Of a stretch of DNA of 58,539 bases, positions 7,864 through 17,021 are shown piece after piece. The stretch is from Gemmataceae bacterium (GTDB lineage: Bacteria; Planctomycetota; Planctomycetia; Gemmatales; Gemmataceae): positions 1 to 58,539 of the forward strand of contig JAIEMG010000178.1 in the NCBI GenBank assembly GCA_019752375.1, in the 5' to 3' direction. The stretch's first letter is position 1, and each line of letters starts with the position of its first letter. The position numbers and the translations under genes are program-made. The notes beneath the pieces were generated by a model that saw only the letters and a list, made by a program, of their open reading frames with translations, was not told where the DNA came from and did no database searches.

Positions 7864-9074
7864 AATACGCCATCGTCATTCCCGACGGCTGTGCCGACGA
7901 ACCGCAGGCGTCCCTCGGCGGCAAGACACCGCTGCAGGCCGCGCGCACGCCGAACATGGACCGCATCGCGCGGACCGGCTACGTCGGCAGCGCCAACAAC
8001 GTGCCGCCAGGACTCACGCCGGCCAGTGACGTGGCCACGCTGAGCCTGTTCGGCTACGACCCGCTCGAAGTCTACACCGGCCGGTCGCCGCTCGAAGCAG
8101 CCGCCATGGGCATCCAACTCGGGCCGAACGACTGGGCGATCCGCTGCAACCTCGTCAACATCGACAACGGTGAGATGCGCGACTTCACCGCTGGCCACAT
8201 CAGCAGCCCCGAAGGCAGCGCGCTGCTGGCAGCCATCGACAAGGCGCTCAGCGGACCGGTGCCGGGCGGAACGGATCGGCTCGAATTCCACGCCGGCGTC
8301 AGCTATCGCAACTGCCTGGTCTACCGGACCAGCGGCACGGCGCCGTTCGGTGCCCAAACCAAGACGCAGCCGCCGCACGACATCCCCGACCAGCCCATTG
8401 GAGAGTACTTGCCGAGCGGGCCGGGATCGGAGTTGCTGCGATTGCTCATGGATCGCAGTCGTGAAGTGCTGGGGCAGCATCCGGTCAATGTGGCCCGCAA
8501 GAGCAGCGGCAAGCGGCCGGCGACACAGATCTGGCTCTGGGGACAGGGGCGGGCGCCGAGCATCCAGCTCTTTGCGGAACGGTACGGCAAACGCGGGGCC
8601 ATCATCAGCGGTGTTGACCTGGTGCGCGGCGTCGGCATCCTGCTCGGCTGGAAACGCATCGACGTGCCGGGCGTGACCGACTACCTCGACAATGACTACG
8701 CAGCCCAGGGCCGGGCCACCATCGAGGCGCTGCGGGACTACGATATCGTGTGCGCTCACGTCGAATCTCCCGATGAAGCCTCGCACGAGGGTAAAGCCGA
8801 GGAGAAGGTAAAGGCGCTGGAAGAGATCGATCGACACATCGTCGGCCCGCTGCTCGAAGCGATGCCGACGATGGGCGACTGGCGCATCCTCGTGTCGCCG
8901 GACCATCGCACGCCGCTGCGCACGCGTGCGCATGCGCACGGTGCGGTGCCCTTCGCCATCGCCGGCACCGGGGTCGCGGCCAAGGGCCAACCATCCTACG
9001 ACGAAGCCGTCGCGGCCCAGAGCGACGTGGCGCTGGAACACGGCCACGCGCTGATGCGCCGCTTCCTCGGTTAA
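7860..9074 (+). CDS. ApgM-type cofactor-independent phosphoglycerate mutase / predicted homoserine kinase analog
   Basis: A 404-residue alkaline-phosphatase-superfamily protein of the archaeal-type, cofactor-independent phosphoglycerate mutase family. The N-terminal metal site IPDGCAD is at 7-13, the candidate catalytic serine lies in PASDVATLSLFGYDP (Ser56), and C-terminal metal ligands are in VSPDHRTP and HAHG. The family is also annotated as a functional analog of homoserine kinase where it sits beside threonine genes. Its place in an operon with hom favours that second role, or a dual one. The start at 7860 is set by the ATGA overlap with the kinase gene. Confidence 0.87.
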   Translation: MKYAIVIPDGCADEPQASLGGKTPLQAARTPNMDRIARTGYVGSANNVPPGLTPASDVATLSLFGYDPLEVYTGRSPLEAAAMGIQLGPNDWAIRCNLVNIDNGEMRDFTAGHISSPEGSALLAAIDKALSGPVPGGTDRLEFHAGVSYRNCLVYRTSGTAPFGAQTKTQPPHDIPDQPIGEYLPSGPGSELLRLLMDRSREVLGQHPVNVARKSSGKRPATQIWLWGQGRAPSIQLFAERYGKRGAIISGVDLVRGVGILLGWKRIDVPGVTDYLDNDYAAQGRATIEALRDYDIVCAHVESPDEASHEGKAEEKVKALEEIDRHIVGPLLEAMPTMGDWRILVSPDHRTPLRTRAHAHGAVPFAIAGTGVAAKGQPSYDEAVAAQSDVALEHGHALMRRFLG

Positions 9075-9192
9075 TGAATCGGGCGCCGTCCGTCAGTATC
9101 GTGTCACTGCGCGCCGCCGTACGGGTGTGGCGAATTTTCTGGCGCCTTCAACGCAAGTTGCGTTTGAATCAGACAGATCGGCCTCTGGTTCC

Positions 9193-9265
9193 GTAGCCGC
9201 AGGCTTCAGCCTGCGGAGTGAGCAACCCGCGAGACGCCACTCCGCAGGCTGAAGCCTGCGGCTAC
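9193..9265. repeat. CCGCAGGCTTCAGCCTGCGG repeat pair, copy 1
   Basis: Two 25-base arms, starting GTAGCCGCAGGCTTCAGCC and ending with its reverse complement, are separated by 23 bases. Each arm is itself nearly palindromic. The same family recurs at about 23652-23850, 41802-41964 and 51541-51811, and is the host of the MITE-like element. The remaining part of the 310-base gap up to 9385 holds only the promoter-like sequence described next. Confidence 0.85.
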
Positions 9266-9315
9266 AGAAGTGGGCGGAGAAGCGGTGCAGCGGCGCCTAC
9301 CCGCGAAGCAATCGC

Positions 9316-9345
9316 TTGCCCTTGGTGACGGCTGTCCGTTATGAT
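9316..9345 (+). promoter_or_regulatory. Possible sigma70-type promoter
   Basis: TTGCCC and TTATGAT are separated by 17 bases and lie about 40 bases before the ATG at 9385. Spacing is ideal and both hexamers are partial matches to consensus. This is a guess from pattern alone. Confidence 0.3.
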
Positions 9346-9384
9346 CGTGGGCTGGGTCAGGATCACTCGGAGGGAGTCTGTCCG

Positions 9385-10158
9385 ATGAAGCGAATTCTCA
9401 TGGCCCTCGTCGCCGGCCTGATGCTGGCCGGGCTTACCCCCGCTGCCGATGGCAAGAAGCTGGTCCTGCACTGGCACGGTCAGTCGTTCTTCGATCTGGA
9501 AACCAGTGGCGGCACGAAAATCGTCTTCGATCCGCATGCGATTGAAGTGTTCGCCCGGCCCATGCTCAAGGCAGACATCATCTGCGTCAGTCATTTCCAC
9601 GACGATCACACGCAGATTCAAGTGGTGCAGAACTACGAGAAGGCCAAAAAGCTGATCGGCCTCAAGGGTACTGGCAAGAAGGTGGACTGGAACGATGCCC
9701 TTTTCAAGGCGGAGAAGATCAAGGACGTCTCGGTGCGGACCGTCGGCACCTACCACGACGAGGTCCAGGGGATGGAACGCGGCAAGAACGCCACGTTCGT
9801 CGTGGAAGCGGACGGCCTGCGTATCGTCCACCTTGGCGACGTCGGCCACGTCCTGAGCAAGGACCAGGTCGACAAGATCGGTCCCGTGGACGTGCTGCTG
9901 ATTCCGGTCGGCGGCGTCTACACGCTCAACGGCATCGAGGCCAAGCGCGTGGTCGAGCAGCTCAAGCCGAAGATGTACATCGTGCCGATGCACTTCGGCA
10001 CCAAGAACTTCGACGAGGTGCTGCCCGTCGACGGCTTCCTGGAGGAGTTCAAGAAGGACCAGATCGAAAAGAAGACGACCAACGAACTCGTCATCATGAC
10101 CGACTACAAGCCGAAGGAGCCAAAGGTCGTTGTCCTGCACTGGGCGGCCAAGCAGTGA
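9385..10158 (+). CDS. Secreted MBL-fold metallo-hydrolase
   Basis: A 257-residue protein with a signal peptide (MKRILMALVAGLMLAG) and a metallo-beta-lactamase fold. The metal motif HFHDDH (HxHxDH) is at about residues 71-76, with further ligands likely in HLGDVGHV and PMHFGT. The overall look resembles UlaG/YtnP-like hydrolases, but the exported location is unusual and the substrate is unknown. The ATG at 9385 has a strong GGAGGGA ribosome site at 9369. A clear terminator follows, so it is probably monocistronic. Confidence 0.85.
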   Translation: MKRILMALVAGLMLAGLTPAADGKKLVLHWHGQSFFDLETSGGTKIVFDPHAIEVFARPMLKADIICVSHFHDDHTQIQVVQNYEKAKKLIGLKGTGKKVDWNDALFKAEKIKDVSVRTVGTYHDEVQGMERGKNATFVVEADGLRIVHLGDVGHVLSKDQVDKIGPVDVLLIPVGGVYTLNGIEAKRVVEQLKPKMYIVPMHFGTKNFDEVLPVDGFLEEFKKDQIEKKTTNELVIMTDYKPKEPKVVVLHWAAKQ

Positions 10159-10184
10159 CGTTCCGAAACGGATGCGAGATGAAT

Positions 10185-10222
10185 ACAAGCCCACGGGCCA
10201 GCGCTCGTGGGCTTGTTTGCTT
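10185..10222 (+). terminator. Rho-independent terminator
   Basis: An 11-base perfect stem, ACAAGCCCACG with CGTGGGCTTGT, has a 10-base loop and is followed by TTGCTTTT. It lies 27 bases after the metallo-hydrolase stop codon. Confidence 0.8.
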
Positions 10223-10335
10223 TTCCGGGTTGCCTTGCTCCAGGTGACAAGGGCTTGTTCTCCACCGGCCGGCACCGGGAAGGAAACGATAAGACTGACG
10301 AATGCCAGTAGGTTCACGTGACTTCGTGAGTTCCC

Positions 10336-10399
10336 TGTGGCACGGACATTTCTGTCCGTGCAAGCACTTGATTGCATGGACAGAAATGTCCGTGCCACA
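10336..10399. repeat. GGCACGGACATTTCTGTCCGTGC repeat family, copy 1
   Basis: Left arm TGTGGCACGGACATTTCTGT and right arm ending ATGTCCGTGCCACA are inverted copies around a short centre. Each arm also holds the inner palindrome CGGACATTTCTGTCCG (one mismatch). Other copies are at 23919-23970 (right arm truncated) and 53039-53099. Confidence 0.85.
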
Positions 10400-10458
10400 G
10401 GCGCGACTACTCACCCTTCGGTTTCCAGATGTTACAATACCGGGAGTGATCAGCTGCA

Positions 10459-12063
10459 ATGGCGAGACACGACATGGCGAGCAGTTACGACATCATCATC
10501 GTCGGCGCCGGCCACAACGGGCTGACGGCCGCGGCGTACCTGGCGAAGTCCGGCCTGAAGGTGCTCGTCCTGGAACGGCGCGAGCTGGTCGGCGGCACCT
10601 GCGTCACGGAAGAAGTCTGGCCGGGCTTCAAGGTCTCCACGGCGGCCTACGTCAACAGCCTGTTCCGGCCGCATATCATCCGCGAGCTGGAGCTGAAAAA
10701 GCACGGCTTCGAGATGTTGCCGCGCAATCCGTCGTCGTTCACGCCTTTCCCGGACGGACGTTCCTTGATGATGGGCCCCGACGCCGGCCTGAACCATCGG
10801 GAAGTCAGCAAGTTCTCCACGAAAGACGCCGACGCCCTGCCGCGCTACGAGCGCACCCTGGAGCGCATCGCCGCATTCATCGAGCCGACGCTGGACGAAA
10901 CGCCGCCAAACATCTTCTCATTGCACCCGCGCGAGCTGTGGCGGCTCACCCAGCTCGCCTGGCGCTTCCGCAAGCTCGGTAAGGACGCGTCGGCCGCGAT
11001 CGAGATCGTGACCGGCAGCGCTCGCGGCGTGCTGGAACGCTGGTTCGAGTCCGAGGAATTGAAGGCAACGCTGGCGACGGACGGCATCATCGGCGCCATG
11101 GCGTCGCCGTCGATGTCGGGCACGGCCTACGTGCTGTTCCACCACGTCATGGGCGAGTGCAACGGCGTGCGCGGCGTCTGGGGCTACATGCGCGGCGGCA
11201 TGGGCGGCATCACGCAAGCCCTGGCAGCGGCGGCTCGTCAGCATGGCGTCGAGATTCGCACCAACGCCGATGTGGCTCGGATCGTCGTGCGCGATGGCCG
11301 CGTCACCGGCGTCGCCCTGGCCGACGGCACCGAGTTCACGGCTCCGCGCGTCGCCTCCAACGCGGACTGCAACGTCACGTTCTTCAAATTGATGGACCCG
11401 AAGCAGTTGCCGGAGGAATACGCCGCCGCGCTCAAGGCCATCGATTACTCCAGTGCGTCGTTGAAGATCAACGTGGCCCTCGGCGAGGTGCCCAATTTCA
11501 AGGCGCTGCCCGGCAACGCTCCCGGCCCGCAGCATCGCGGCACCATGCACATCTGCCCGACGCTGGACTACATCGAGGAAGCCTACGACGACGCCAAGTA
11601 CGGCCGGCCGTCGAAGTCGCCCGTGCTGGAATGCACGATGGCAAGCGTGGTCGATCCCACCGTGGCGCCGGCCGGCAAGCACCTGATGTCGATGTTCGTC
11701 CAGTACGCGCCATACAAGCTGCGGGAAGGCCACTGGGACAAGCTCAAGGATGCCTTCGCCGACCGCTGCTTCGACATCCTCAACGAGTATGCGCCGAACT
11801 TCAAGTCGTCGGTGATCGACCGCCAGATTCTGACGCCGCTGGACCTCGAGCGACGCTTCGGGCTGACCGGCGGCAACATCTTCCACGGCGCCATGACGCT
11901 GGACCGCCTGTTCCTTCTCCGGCCGGCTCCCGGTTGGGCAGGCTACAAGACGCCCATCAAGGGGCTGTACCTGTGCGGAGCCGCAGCGCATCCGGGCGGC
12001 GGTGTGATGGGAGCGTGCGGGTACAACGCATACCGCGTGATTGTGAAAGACCGGGTGGCGTGA
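10459..12063 (+). CDS. FAD-dependent oxidoreductase, phytoene-desaturase/PYROXD2 type
   Basis: A 534-residue flavoprotein. The dinucleotide-binding motif VGAGHNGLTAAAYLAKSG is near residue 15, followed by the ERRELVGGTC segment, a central substrate domain, and a C-terminal FAD-contacting block GLYLCGAAAHPGGGVMGACG. This layout matches the PYROXD2 branch of phytoene-desaturase-like enzymes, whose substrate is generally unknown. No carotenoid genes are nearby, so a pigment role is not supported. The start could also be the ATG at 10474. It is preceded by a repeat and has no tight partner. Confidence 0.9.
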   Translation: MARHDMASSYDIIIVGAGHNGLTAAAYLAKSGLKVLVLERRELVGGTCVTEEVWPGFKVSTAAYVNSLFRPHIIRELELKKHGFEMLPRNPSSFTPFPDGRSLMMGPDAGLNHREVSKFSTKDADALPRYERTLERIAAFIEPTLDETPPNIFSLHPRELWRLTQLAWRFRKLGKDASAAIEIVTGSARGVLERWFESEELKATLATDGIIGAMASPSMSGTAYVLFHHVMGECNGVRGVWGYMRGGMGGITQALAAAARQHGVEIRTNADVARIVVRDGRVTGVALADGTEFTAPRVASNADCNVTFFKLMDPKQLPEEYAAALKAIDYSSASLKINVALGEVPNFKALPGNAPGPQHRGTMHICPTLDYIEEAYDDAKYGRPSKSPVLECTMASVVDPTVAPAGKHLMSMFVQYAPYKLREGHWDKLKDAFADRCFDILNEYAPNFKSSVIDRQILTPLDLERRFGLTGGNIFHGAMTLDRLFLLRPAPGWAGYKTPIKGLYLCGAAAHPGGGVMGACGYNAYRVIVKDRVA

Positions 12064-12096
12064 AGGCTCGCCAGGCCGCTCGTGTTTCGCTGGTTG

Positions 12097-13350
12097 TCAT
12101 CGTTTCCCGACCGCCTTGCTGACCGCTTCCGCACTCGCCGTCGCCTGGAATGTCACCCACGTCTCCTGGGTTTCCAGCTTCAACGACTGCGCCAGTTCCT
12201 TCGCAACCGCCTCCGCCTCCGCGCCGGTTCCGAGCACGCGCAACAGGCCCCCGTTCGCGCGTCGCAGCCGGTCGAGCGCTTGCTCCATCGATTTCGCTCC
12301 CGGCGCGCTCGCGCTGGCCACAGCGCCATTGATCCGGATCGATTCCCCGAGCTGCAGCCACATCGCGGCGGTGCGGACCTGGGAGACCGCTTCGCGATCC
12401 TCCTCGGGCAGCTGGCGGGCGGCAAGCGCGGGCAGGCCGTCCTGCTTCTCGAAGTGGGCCACGAGCCAGGCCTGGGTTCCGACGGACATGCGCTCCTTGA
12501 TCAGACTGTAAACCGGCGCGGCGAGTTGCTCCTCGGCGGTGGTCGGCGGGTCCGGCACTGCCTCCATGCTCTCCTTGGTCAGGCCAATCACCGCGGTGTT
12601 GGCACGCGGGCACCAGAGGAGGGCGTTCCAGCGCGGCTTTTCGATGTCGAAGTGATAGACGGCGTGCTTGGTGCCGATGTCGATGGGCCGGTTGGCCTTC
12701 AAGGTCTTGCGCAGCTTGGCTTCGTCGATGGGTCGGCGCGTGCGCACCACCAGCACCATGCGCGGCACCAGGTCCTCGCCGGTTTTCAGTCCAAAGATGA
12801 CGTGCTCGATGTCCTGACGGTCGAGGCCGACGGTCTTCTCGATGTCCGCCATGCCCAAGCCGGTGTCGGCGAATTGCGATCGCGCCAGGTACGCGGCCCC
12901 GGACGGCGTTGCCAGGGCCTCGGCCACGTGAATCGCGATCACGACGTTGGTTCCACGCGGCAAATACCCCAACCCGGCCAGGTGAACCGGCGCCACGGTC
13001 CGGATCGGTTCCGGCTTGGTTTCGGCATGCTTCGGATCGCGACTGCGGCGCCACTCGACCGTGAGCAGCGCATAGGTCAGGCCAACGGCTGCCATTAGAA
13101 CCATGATCCCGAGCACGCTGGTCGCGATGGCGCGGTTGGACCAGCGCGAACGAGCCGGAGCGGCGGCCACCTGGGTGGCGAGGAGGGAAGCCGACGCCGT
13201 GCCATTGGCGGCGGCCTGTGCCGCCTCGGCGCTGCGATACGGAAACGACTCGCCGCAACGCGGGCAGGTCAGTCGCTGAGTGATCGGAGCCTGGGCCGGC
13301 GGCGGTACCAACGAATTGCAGTACGGACAGGACAGGCTGTCGACACTCAT
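12097..13350 (-). CDS. Membrane-anchored zinc-ribbon hypothetical protein
   Basis: A 417-residue protein with an N-terminal zinc-ribbon (CPYC near residue 8 and CPRC near residue 30), a single transmembrane helix around residues 75-95 (ATSVLGIMVLMAAVGLTYAL), and a long extracytoplasmic region without a known catalytic motif. This architecture is common among planctomycete proteins of unknown function. The ATG at 13350 is chosen because the zinc ribbon starts right there; the longer frame upstream overlaps the next gene's unrelated sequence. The methyltransferase gene ends 40 bases upstream in the same direction, so the two may be co-transcribed. Confidence 0.7.
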   Translation of the reverse strand: MSVDSLSCPYCNSLVPPPAQAPITQRLTCPRCGESFPYRSAEAAQAAANGTASASLLATQVAAAPARSRWSNRAIATSVLGIMVLMAAVGLTYALLTVEWRRSRDPKHAETKPEPIRTVAPVHLAGLGYLPRGTNVVIAIHVAEALATPSGAAYLARSQFADTGLGMADIEKTVGLDRQDIEHVIFGLKTGEDLVPRMVLVVRTRRPIDEAKLRKTLKANRPIDIGTKHAVYHFDIEKPRWNALLWCPRANTAVIGLTKESMEAVPDPPTTAEEQLAAPVYSLIKERMSVGTQAWLVAHFEKQDGLPALAARQLPEEDREAVSQVRTAAMWLQLGESIRINGAVASASAPGAKSMEQALDRLRRANGGLLRVLGTGAEAEAVAKELAQSLKLETQETWVTFQATASAEAVSKAVGKR

Positions 13351-13390
13351 GGCATTTGGCCCCGGTTCGGAATCTGCCTCTTCCCTCATT

Positions 13391-14146
13391 CTACCATCCG
13401 GTGGCAGCAGGCAATCCCAGGGCAGCCGGGCGTCGAGTCGCGATGACCAGTCGCAACGGCGTGAAGGGCCAGGCAAACTTCGCGTCGCGGACTTCCACGT
13501 CGAAGCCGTTCGCTTCGAGAAGCGCACCGGCCCCGGGAAGCAGGAACGTCAGGTAGAACATGATGAACGGCGGTGAGCGCAGCCAGTTGCGCATGTGCAT
13601 CACTGCGTTGAATCCGCGCCGCATCCAGTAGGTCGGGTCCCACCACGACGGCATGGGCGACGTGACGAAGACGAACCGTCCCCCCGGCCGCAGCACGCGC
13701 GCCACCTGCCGCACGAACGCTTCTTCGTCCTGCACCAGGATGTGCCCAAAGGCGCCGAAGCAGACCGCGACGTCGAACGCGGCGTCGAACGGCATGGCCA
13801 GAGCATCGCCGCGAACGAACTCCAGTGGCGCGGTGCCGGGCGCGTCGGCCAGGACACGCTGCGCAACGCTCAGCATGCCCGCACTCACATCGAGCCCGAC
13901 CACGCGTTCCCGACACAGCGGCCGAAGCATGCGCATCGCCGCTCCGGTACCGCAACAGATGTCGAGCCCCGACGCGAAAGGAGCCAGCGACTCCAGAGCG
14001 GTTCCGACGACGTCGAGGACTTCGTCCGGCGTGCGAAACGGCGTGTAGTCGAACTTCGGCGCCAGAAGATCGTAGCCGCGCTCCGTCGACGACAGCGCCT
14101 GGACCGCGAGTTCCCAGAGCGTCGGTCCTTGCGGGTGAAACATCAT
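13391..14146 (-). CDS. Class I SAM-dependent methyltransferase
   Basis: A 251-residue methyltransferase. Motif I reads GLDICCGTGAA around residue 60, motif II VVGLDVS about 20 residues later, then GDALAMPF and a post-motif RVLRPGGRFVF, the classic order for the UbiE/MenG-like fold. A hydrophobic stretch near the C terminus (PPFIMFYLTFLLPGAGAL) suggests a lipid or membrane-associated substrate. The start at 14146 is one of two adjacent ATGs; the longer frame upstream runs into repeat sequence that encodes only spurious residues. Confidence 0.85.
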   Translation of the reverse strand: MMFHPQGPTLWELAVQALSSTERGYDLLAPKFDYTPFRTPDEVLDVVGTALESLAPFASGLDICCGTGAAMRMLRPLCRERVVGLDVSAGMLSVAQRVLADAPGTAPLEFVRGDALAMPFDAAFDVAVCFGAFGHILVQDEEAFVRQVARVLRPGGRFVFVTSPMPSWWDPTYWMRRGFNAVMHMRNWLRSPPFIMFYLTFLLPGAGALLEANGFDVEVRDAKFAWPFTPLRLVIATRRPAALGLPAATGW

Positions 14147-14286
14147 TGAAGATCCCACGCCAGCCCGGCTTCGGAACTTGGGATGCCAGGAATGGCATCG
14201 AAGCCCAAAGTACCGAGGAAGACAAGCCGCGGGTAGGTATCGATGGTTCCCGCTTCGCATTTTGCATTTTGCATTCAGTATTTCCC

Positions 14287-14435
14287 TCGTGACCGGGCTC
14301 TGCCCGGTCACGCAGTGCCCGCGAGGCTCTGCCTCGCGAGCCCGTTCCCGGCTGGACCGGCAGAGGGCGGACCGTTCACTGCCGCGAGGCAGAGCCTCGC
14401 CGGCAGTGCGTGACCGGGCAGAGCCCGGTCACGAG
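14287..14435. repeat. TGACCGGGCTCTGCCCGGTCA composite repeat, copy 1
   Basis: Outer arms CTCGTGACCGGGCTCTGCCC and its inverse at 14410-14435 flank inner arms GCGAGGCTCTGCCTCGCG and its inverse. The same nested plan occurs at 34291-34438. It lies in the 600-base gap between the methyltransferase and hydrolase genes. Confidence 0.85.
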
Positions 14436-14504
14436 GGCGTGGGCTTCGACCAAGCAGGTCGCGCAGAAACGGGTTTGCACCCGTAGGTATCGATGGTTCC
14501 CGCC

Positions 14505-14574
14505 TTGCATTTTGCATTCAGTATTTTGCATTGTTCAAAACATGCAAAACAGAAAATGCAAAATGCAAAATACA
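14505..14574. repeat. AT-rich TTTTGCATT repeat
   Basis: Units CATTTTGCATT and AATGCAAAATGCAAAAT face each other across a short centre containing TGTTCAAAACATG. A related single arm occurs at 14256-14284. It is notably AT-rich against the GC-rich background. Confidence 0.6.
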
Positions 14575-14660
14575 AATCTGAGGACCCAGGATGGCCATCC
14601 CCGTTTCTGCGCGACGAAGGAAGTTCGCAAATGATCTCGTCGTTCGTCGACTCGAAGCAC

Positions 14661-14713
14661 GCTCGTTCGGGCGAACGACCGCACTCACAAGCGGGCAGAA
14701 ACGGGTTTGCACC
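14661..14713. repeat. GGGTTTGCACCC-associated repeat, copy 1
   Basis: CTCGTTCGGGCGAACGACCG, then CACTCACAAGCGGGCAGAAA and CGGGTTTGCACCC. The reverse complement of this unit, slightly diverged, lies at 22301-22374. A fragment, ACGGGTTTGCACCC, is also at about 14469. Confidence 0.75.
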
Positions 14714-14753
14714 CACAGTCGCACGAAGCGCGACATCGGGCGCAAATCAGAGG

Positions 14754-15659
14754 TCAGCCGGTCGCCCCGGGCTTGAGGTGAGCCGCGAGAAAAGCCGAGA
14801 CCTGGTCGATTGTTTCGGCGAGCCGCGGCGGGCCCCAGCCGTGACCGGCGCCGGGCACGATGATGAGTTGCACGCTAGCCTTGACCGCTTCCAGCCGTTC
14901 GGCCAGTCGGCGCGATTGGCCCGGGGGAACGGTGATATCCGCGTCGCCGTGAATAATGAGAAACGGTGGAGCGCCCGGACGCACGTACTCGACCGGAGAT
15001 GCTTTTCGATAGAGGTCCGGGTTCTCGGCAAACGTCGCACCAAGGAAGGGGACGAGCAGCCCCTTTTCTTTTCTCTCGCGCCAGGGATAGTCCGTCATGT
15101 CCACGATGCCGTACAGGTCCACGACCGCCTGAACTTTGCTGGACTGCTCGGGATGACCGCCCTGGCCTTCGAACCCGTCGGCAGGCTCCGTCAGGCCGAG
15201 CATGCTGGCAAGGTGGCCGCCGGACGACGGACCAAGGGCCGCCACCCGATCCGGATCGATGCGGTAGCGGCCGGCATTCGCTCGCAGCCAGCGCACCGCA
15301 GCCTTGCAATCCTCGACGGGTGCCGGGAATTTCCCCGCGGGGATCACGCGGTAGTGCGGTTCGATGGTCACATAGCCGCGCGTCGCCAGCAGCTCCAGGA
15401 TCCCCTCCATCAGTCCTGGCCAGGCGTAGTACTGCCAGGCGCCTCCGGCGATCAGCACCACGGCGCCAAAAGGTCCATCGCCTTGCTTGGGCATGGCGAG
15501 ATCGAGCTTCAGGTCGCTCCCACCGCCGCGGCCGTAGACGATGTTGCGCTCGATGTGGAGATCATGGAGGTCGATCCCCAGCGTGGAGCGCAACCGCCGC
15601 TGAACAAGCCAGCGCCCCAGGGGACCGAGGAGCTTGAAGAGGACCTGCTTCACGCCCAT
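14754..15659 (-). CDS. Alpha/beta hydrolase (esterase/BD-FAE type)
   Basis: A 301-residue serine hydrolase. The nucleophile elbow is GPSSGGH (Ser within GxSxG), the acid is probably Asp in IIHGDADITVP, and the base is His in GAGHGW, in the right order. An oxyanion-type motif LIAGGAW precedes them. The layout fits carboxylesterase/feruloyl-esterase-like enzymes acting on small esters. It starts 9 bases after the P450 stop codon at 15669, making it the third gene of a P450-P450-hydrolase operon, and so it may act on a product of those enzymes. Confidence 0.87.
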   Translation of the reverse strand: MGVKQVLFKLLGPLGRWLVQRRLRSTLGIDLHDLHIERNIVYGRGGGSDLKLDLAMPKQGDGPFGAVVLIAGGAWQYYAWPGLMEGILELLATRGYVTIEPHYRVIPAGKFPAPVEDCKAAVRWLRANAGRYRIDPDRVAALGPSSGGHLASMLGLTEPADGFEGQGGHPEQSSKVQAVVDLYGIVDMTDYPWRERKEKGLLVPFLGATFAENPDLYRKASPVEYVRPGAPPFLIIHGDADITVPPGQSRRLAERLEAVKASVQLIIVPGAGHGWGPPRLAETIDQVSAFLAAHLKPGATG

Positions 15660-15668
15660 GCCACGACC

Positions 15669-17018
15669 TCAGCCGGGTTTCCGCAACTCCGCGATCATGG
15701 GCATCCCGCCGCGCGGCCGCAACGACACGGCCGCAACCGGCGTGACCGCGTGGCCGGGGGCCAGCCGCAGCCGCCAGCGCTGGCACACCGTGGCGATGAC
15801 CAGGATCAACTCCATCCACGCGAAATGCTCGCCAATGCACTCGCGCGGGCCTGCCGCGAACGGCACGTAGGTGTAACGGTCGCGGCCAGCAATGGCTTCC
15901 GCGGACATCCGCGCCGGATCGAAACGCCACGGCTCCGGATACCAGCGCGGGTCGTGGTGCAGGGCCCACGTGTTCAGGAGGATCACCGTGCCGGCCGGTA
16001 CGGTGTAGTCGCCGACCTGGTACTCATCCACCGCAATCCGCCGCAGCACCCAGAATGGCGGATAGAGCCGCAGTGATTCCGATACGACCTGACGCAAGTA
16101 CTCCAGGCGGGGAATGTCGGCCGCCTCGGGCCGCCGGTTGCCCACGACCGCTTCGACCTCCGCGTGGACCTTCGCTTCCGCCTCCGGATGCTGGGCCAGC
16201 ACGTACCAGGTCCAGGTAAGCGCTGCACCGGTCGTTTCGTGACCGGCCATGAAGAGGGTCACTGCTTCGTCGCGCACCTGGGCGTCGGTCAGGCCGCCGG
16301 TGCCGCCTTCGGTGTCGCGGGCGCGGAGAAGCATCGTCAGCAAATCGTTCCGCGCTTCGGGATCGCGACGGTGCTCGTCGACAGCGCGGCGGATAGTATC
16401 GTCGAGCTGGGCGCGGGCCTGCAGGAAACGCTTGGATGGGCTGAACAGCCGCTTGATGGCGCCCGGCAACGGCAACCGGTCGAGGAGCAGGTCGGCTTCC
16501 AGGGCGGTCGTCATGGCCTGGGCGAAGTGGTCGGCTTCCACTTCGAGGTCGGTGCCGAGCAATGCCTTGGCGACGACAACCTGCGTCAGCTCCAGCATCT
16601 CCCGATGGAGGTTGAACGGCACGCCCGGCTGCCAGCGCGATGACCGCTGCTCCGCGGCGCCGGTCATCACGGGGCCGTACCCCGTCAGTCGGTCGCGGTG
16701 GAAGCCCGGCTGCAGCAGCCGCCGCTGACGCATGTGGAACTCGCCGTTGCTCAGAAACAGGCCGTCGCCGACCAGTCGCGCCAGGTGCGGGGATGCCTTG
16801 ACGAAGTTCTTGTTGTGCGTCACCAGCACGTCGCGCATCTGGTCGGGGTGGCTGAGGATGCAGACGTGCGTCCGGCCAGCGCCGAGGTGCACGACGTCGC
16901 CATGGCGAAGCGGCAGGTCTTGAAGCAAGCGCAGCGGGTCTTGATACATCCGGATCGCAGCCCGGAGGGCCGCCAGACCGCGCGGCCCCGGCGGCAGCTG
17001 CGACGAAGTCCGCCCCAT
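15669..17018 (-). CDS. Cytochrome P450
   Basis: A 449-residue haem monooxygenase. The haem-binding loop is FAAGPRECIG with the ligand Cys394; the I-helix oxygen-activation motif is AGHETT, and the K-helix ESLRLYPPFW contains ExxR. It starts with the proline hinge LPPGP and has no long membrane anchor. The loop type groups it with CYP110/CYP4-like proteins that often hydroxylate fatty acids or terpenoids; the substrate is inferred only. It lies 3 bases downstream of another P450 gene and 9 bases upstream of a hydrolase gene. No ferredoxin or reductase gene is nearby. Confidence 0.95.
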   Translation of the reverse strand: MGRTSSQLPPGPRGLAALRAAIRMYQDPLRLLQDLPLRHGDVVHLGAGRTHVCILSHPDQMRDVLVTHNKNFVKASPHLARLVGDGLFLSNGEFHMRQRRLLQPGFHRDRLTGYGPVMTGAAEQRSSRWQPGVPFNLHREMLELTQVVVAKALLGTDLEVEADHFAQAMTTALEADLLLDRLPLPGAIKRLFSPSKRFLQARAQLDDTIRRAVDEHRRDPEARNDLLTMLLRARDTEGGTGGLTDAQVRDEAVTLFMAGHETTGAALTWTWYVLAQHPEAEAKVHAEVEAVVGNRRPEAADIPRLEYLRQVVSESLRLYPPFWVLRRIAVDEYQVGDYTVPAGTVILLNTWALHHDPRWYPEPWRFDPARMSAEAIAGRDRYTYVPFAAGPRECIGEHFAWMELILVIATVCQRWRLRLAPGHAVTPVAAVSLRPRGGMPMIAELRKPG

Positions 17019-17021
17019 CGC

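Noticed and set aside
14493-16076. Plus-strand open frame of 527 codons
   Set aside because: Starts in AT-rich repeat and runs antisense through the hydrolase and P450.
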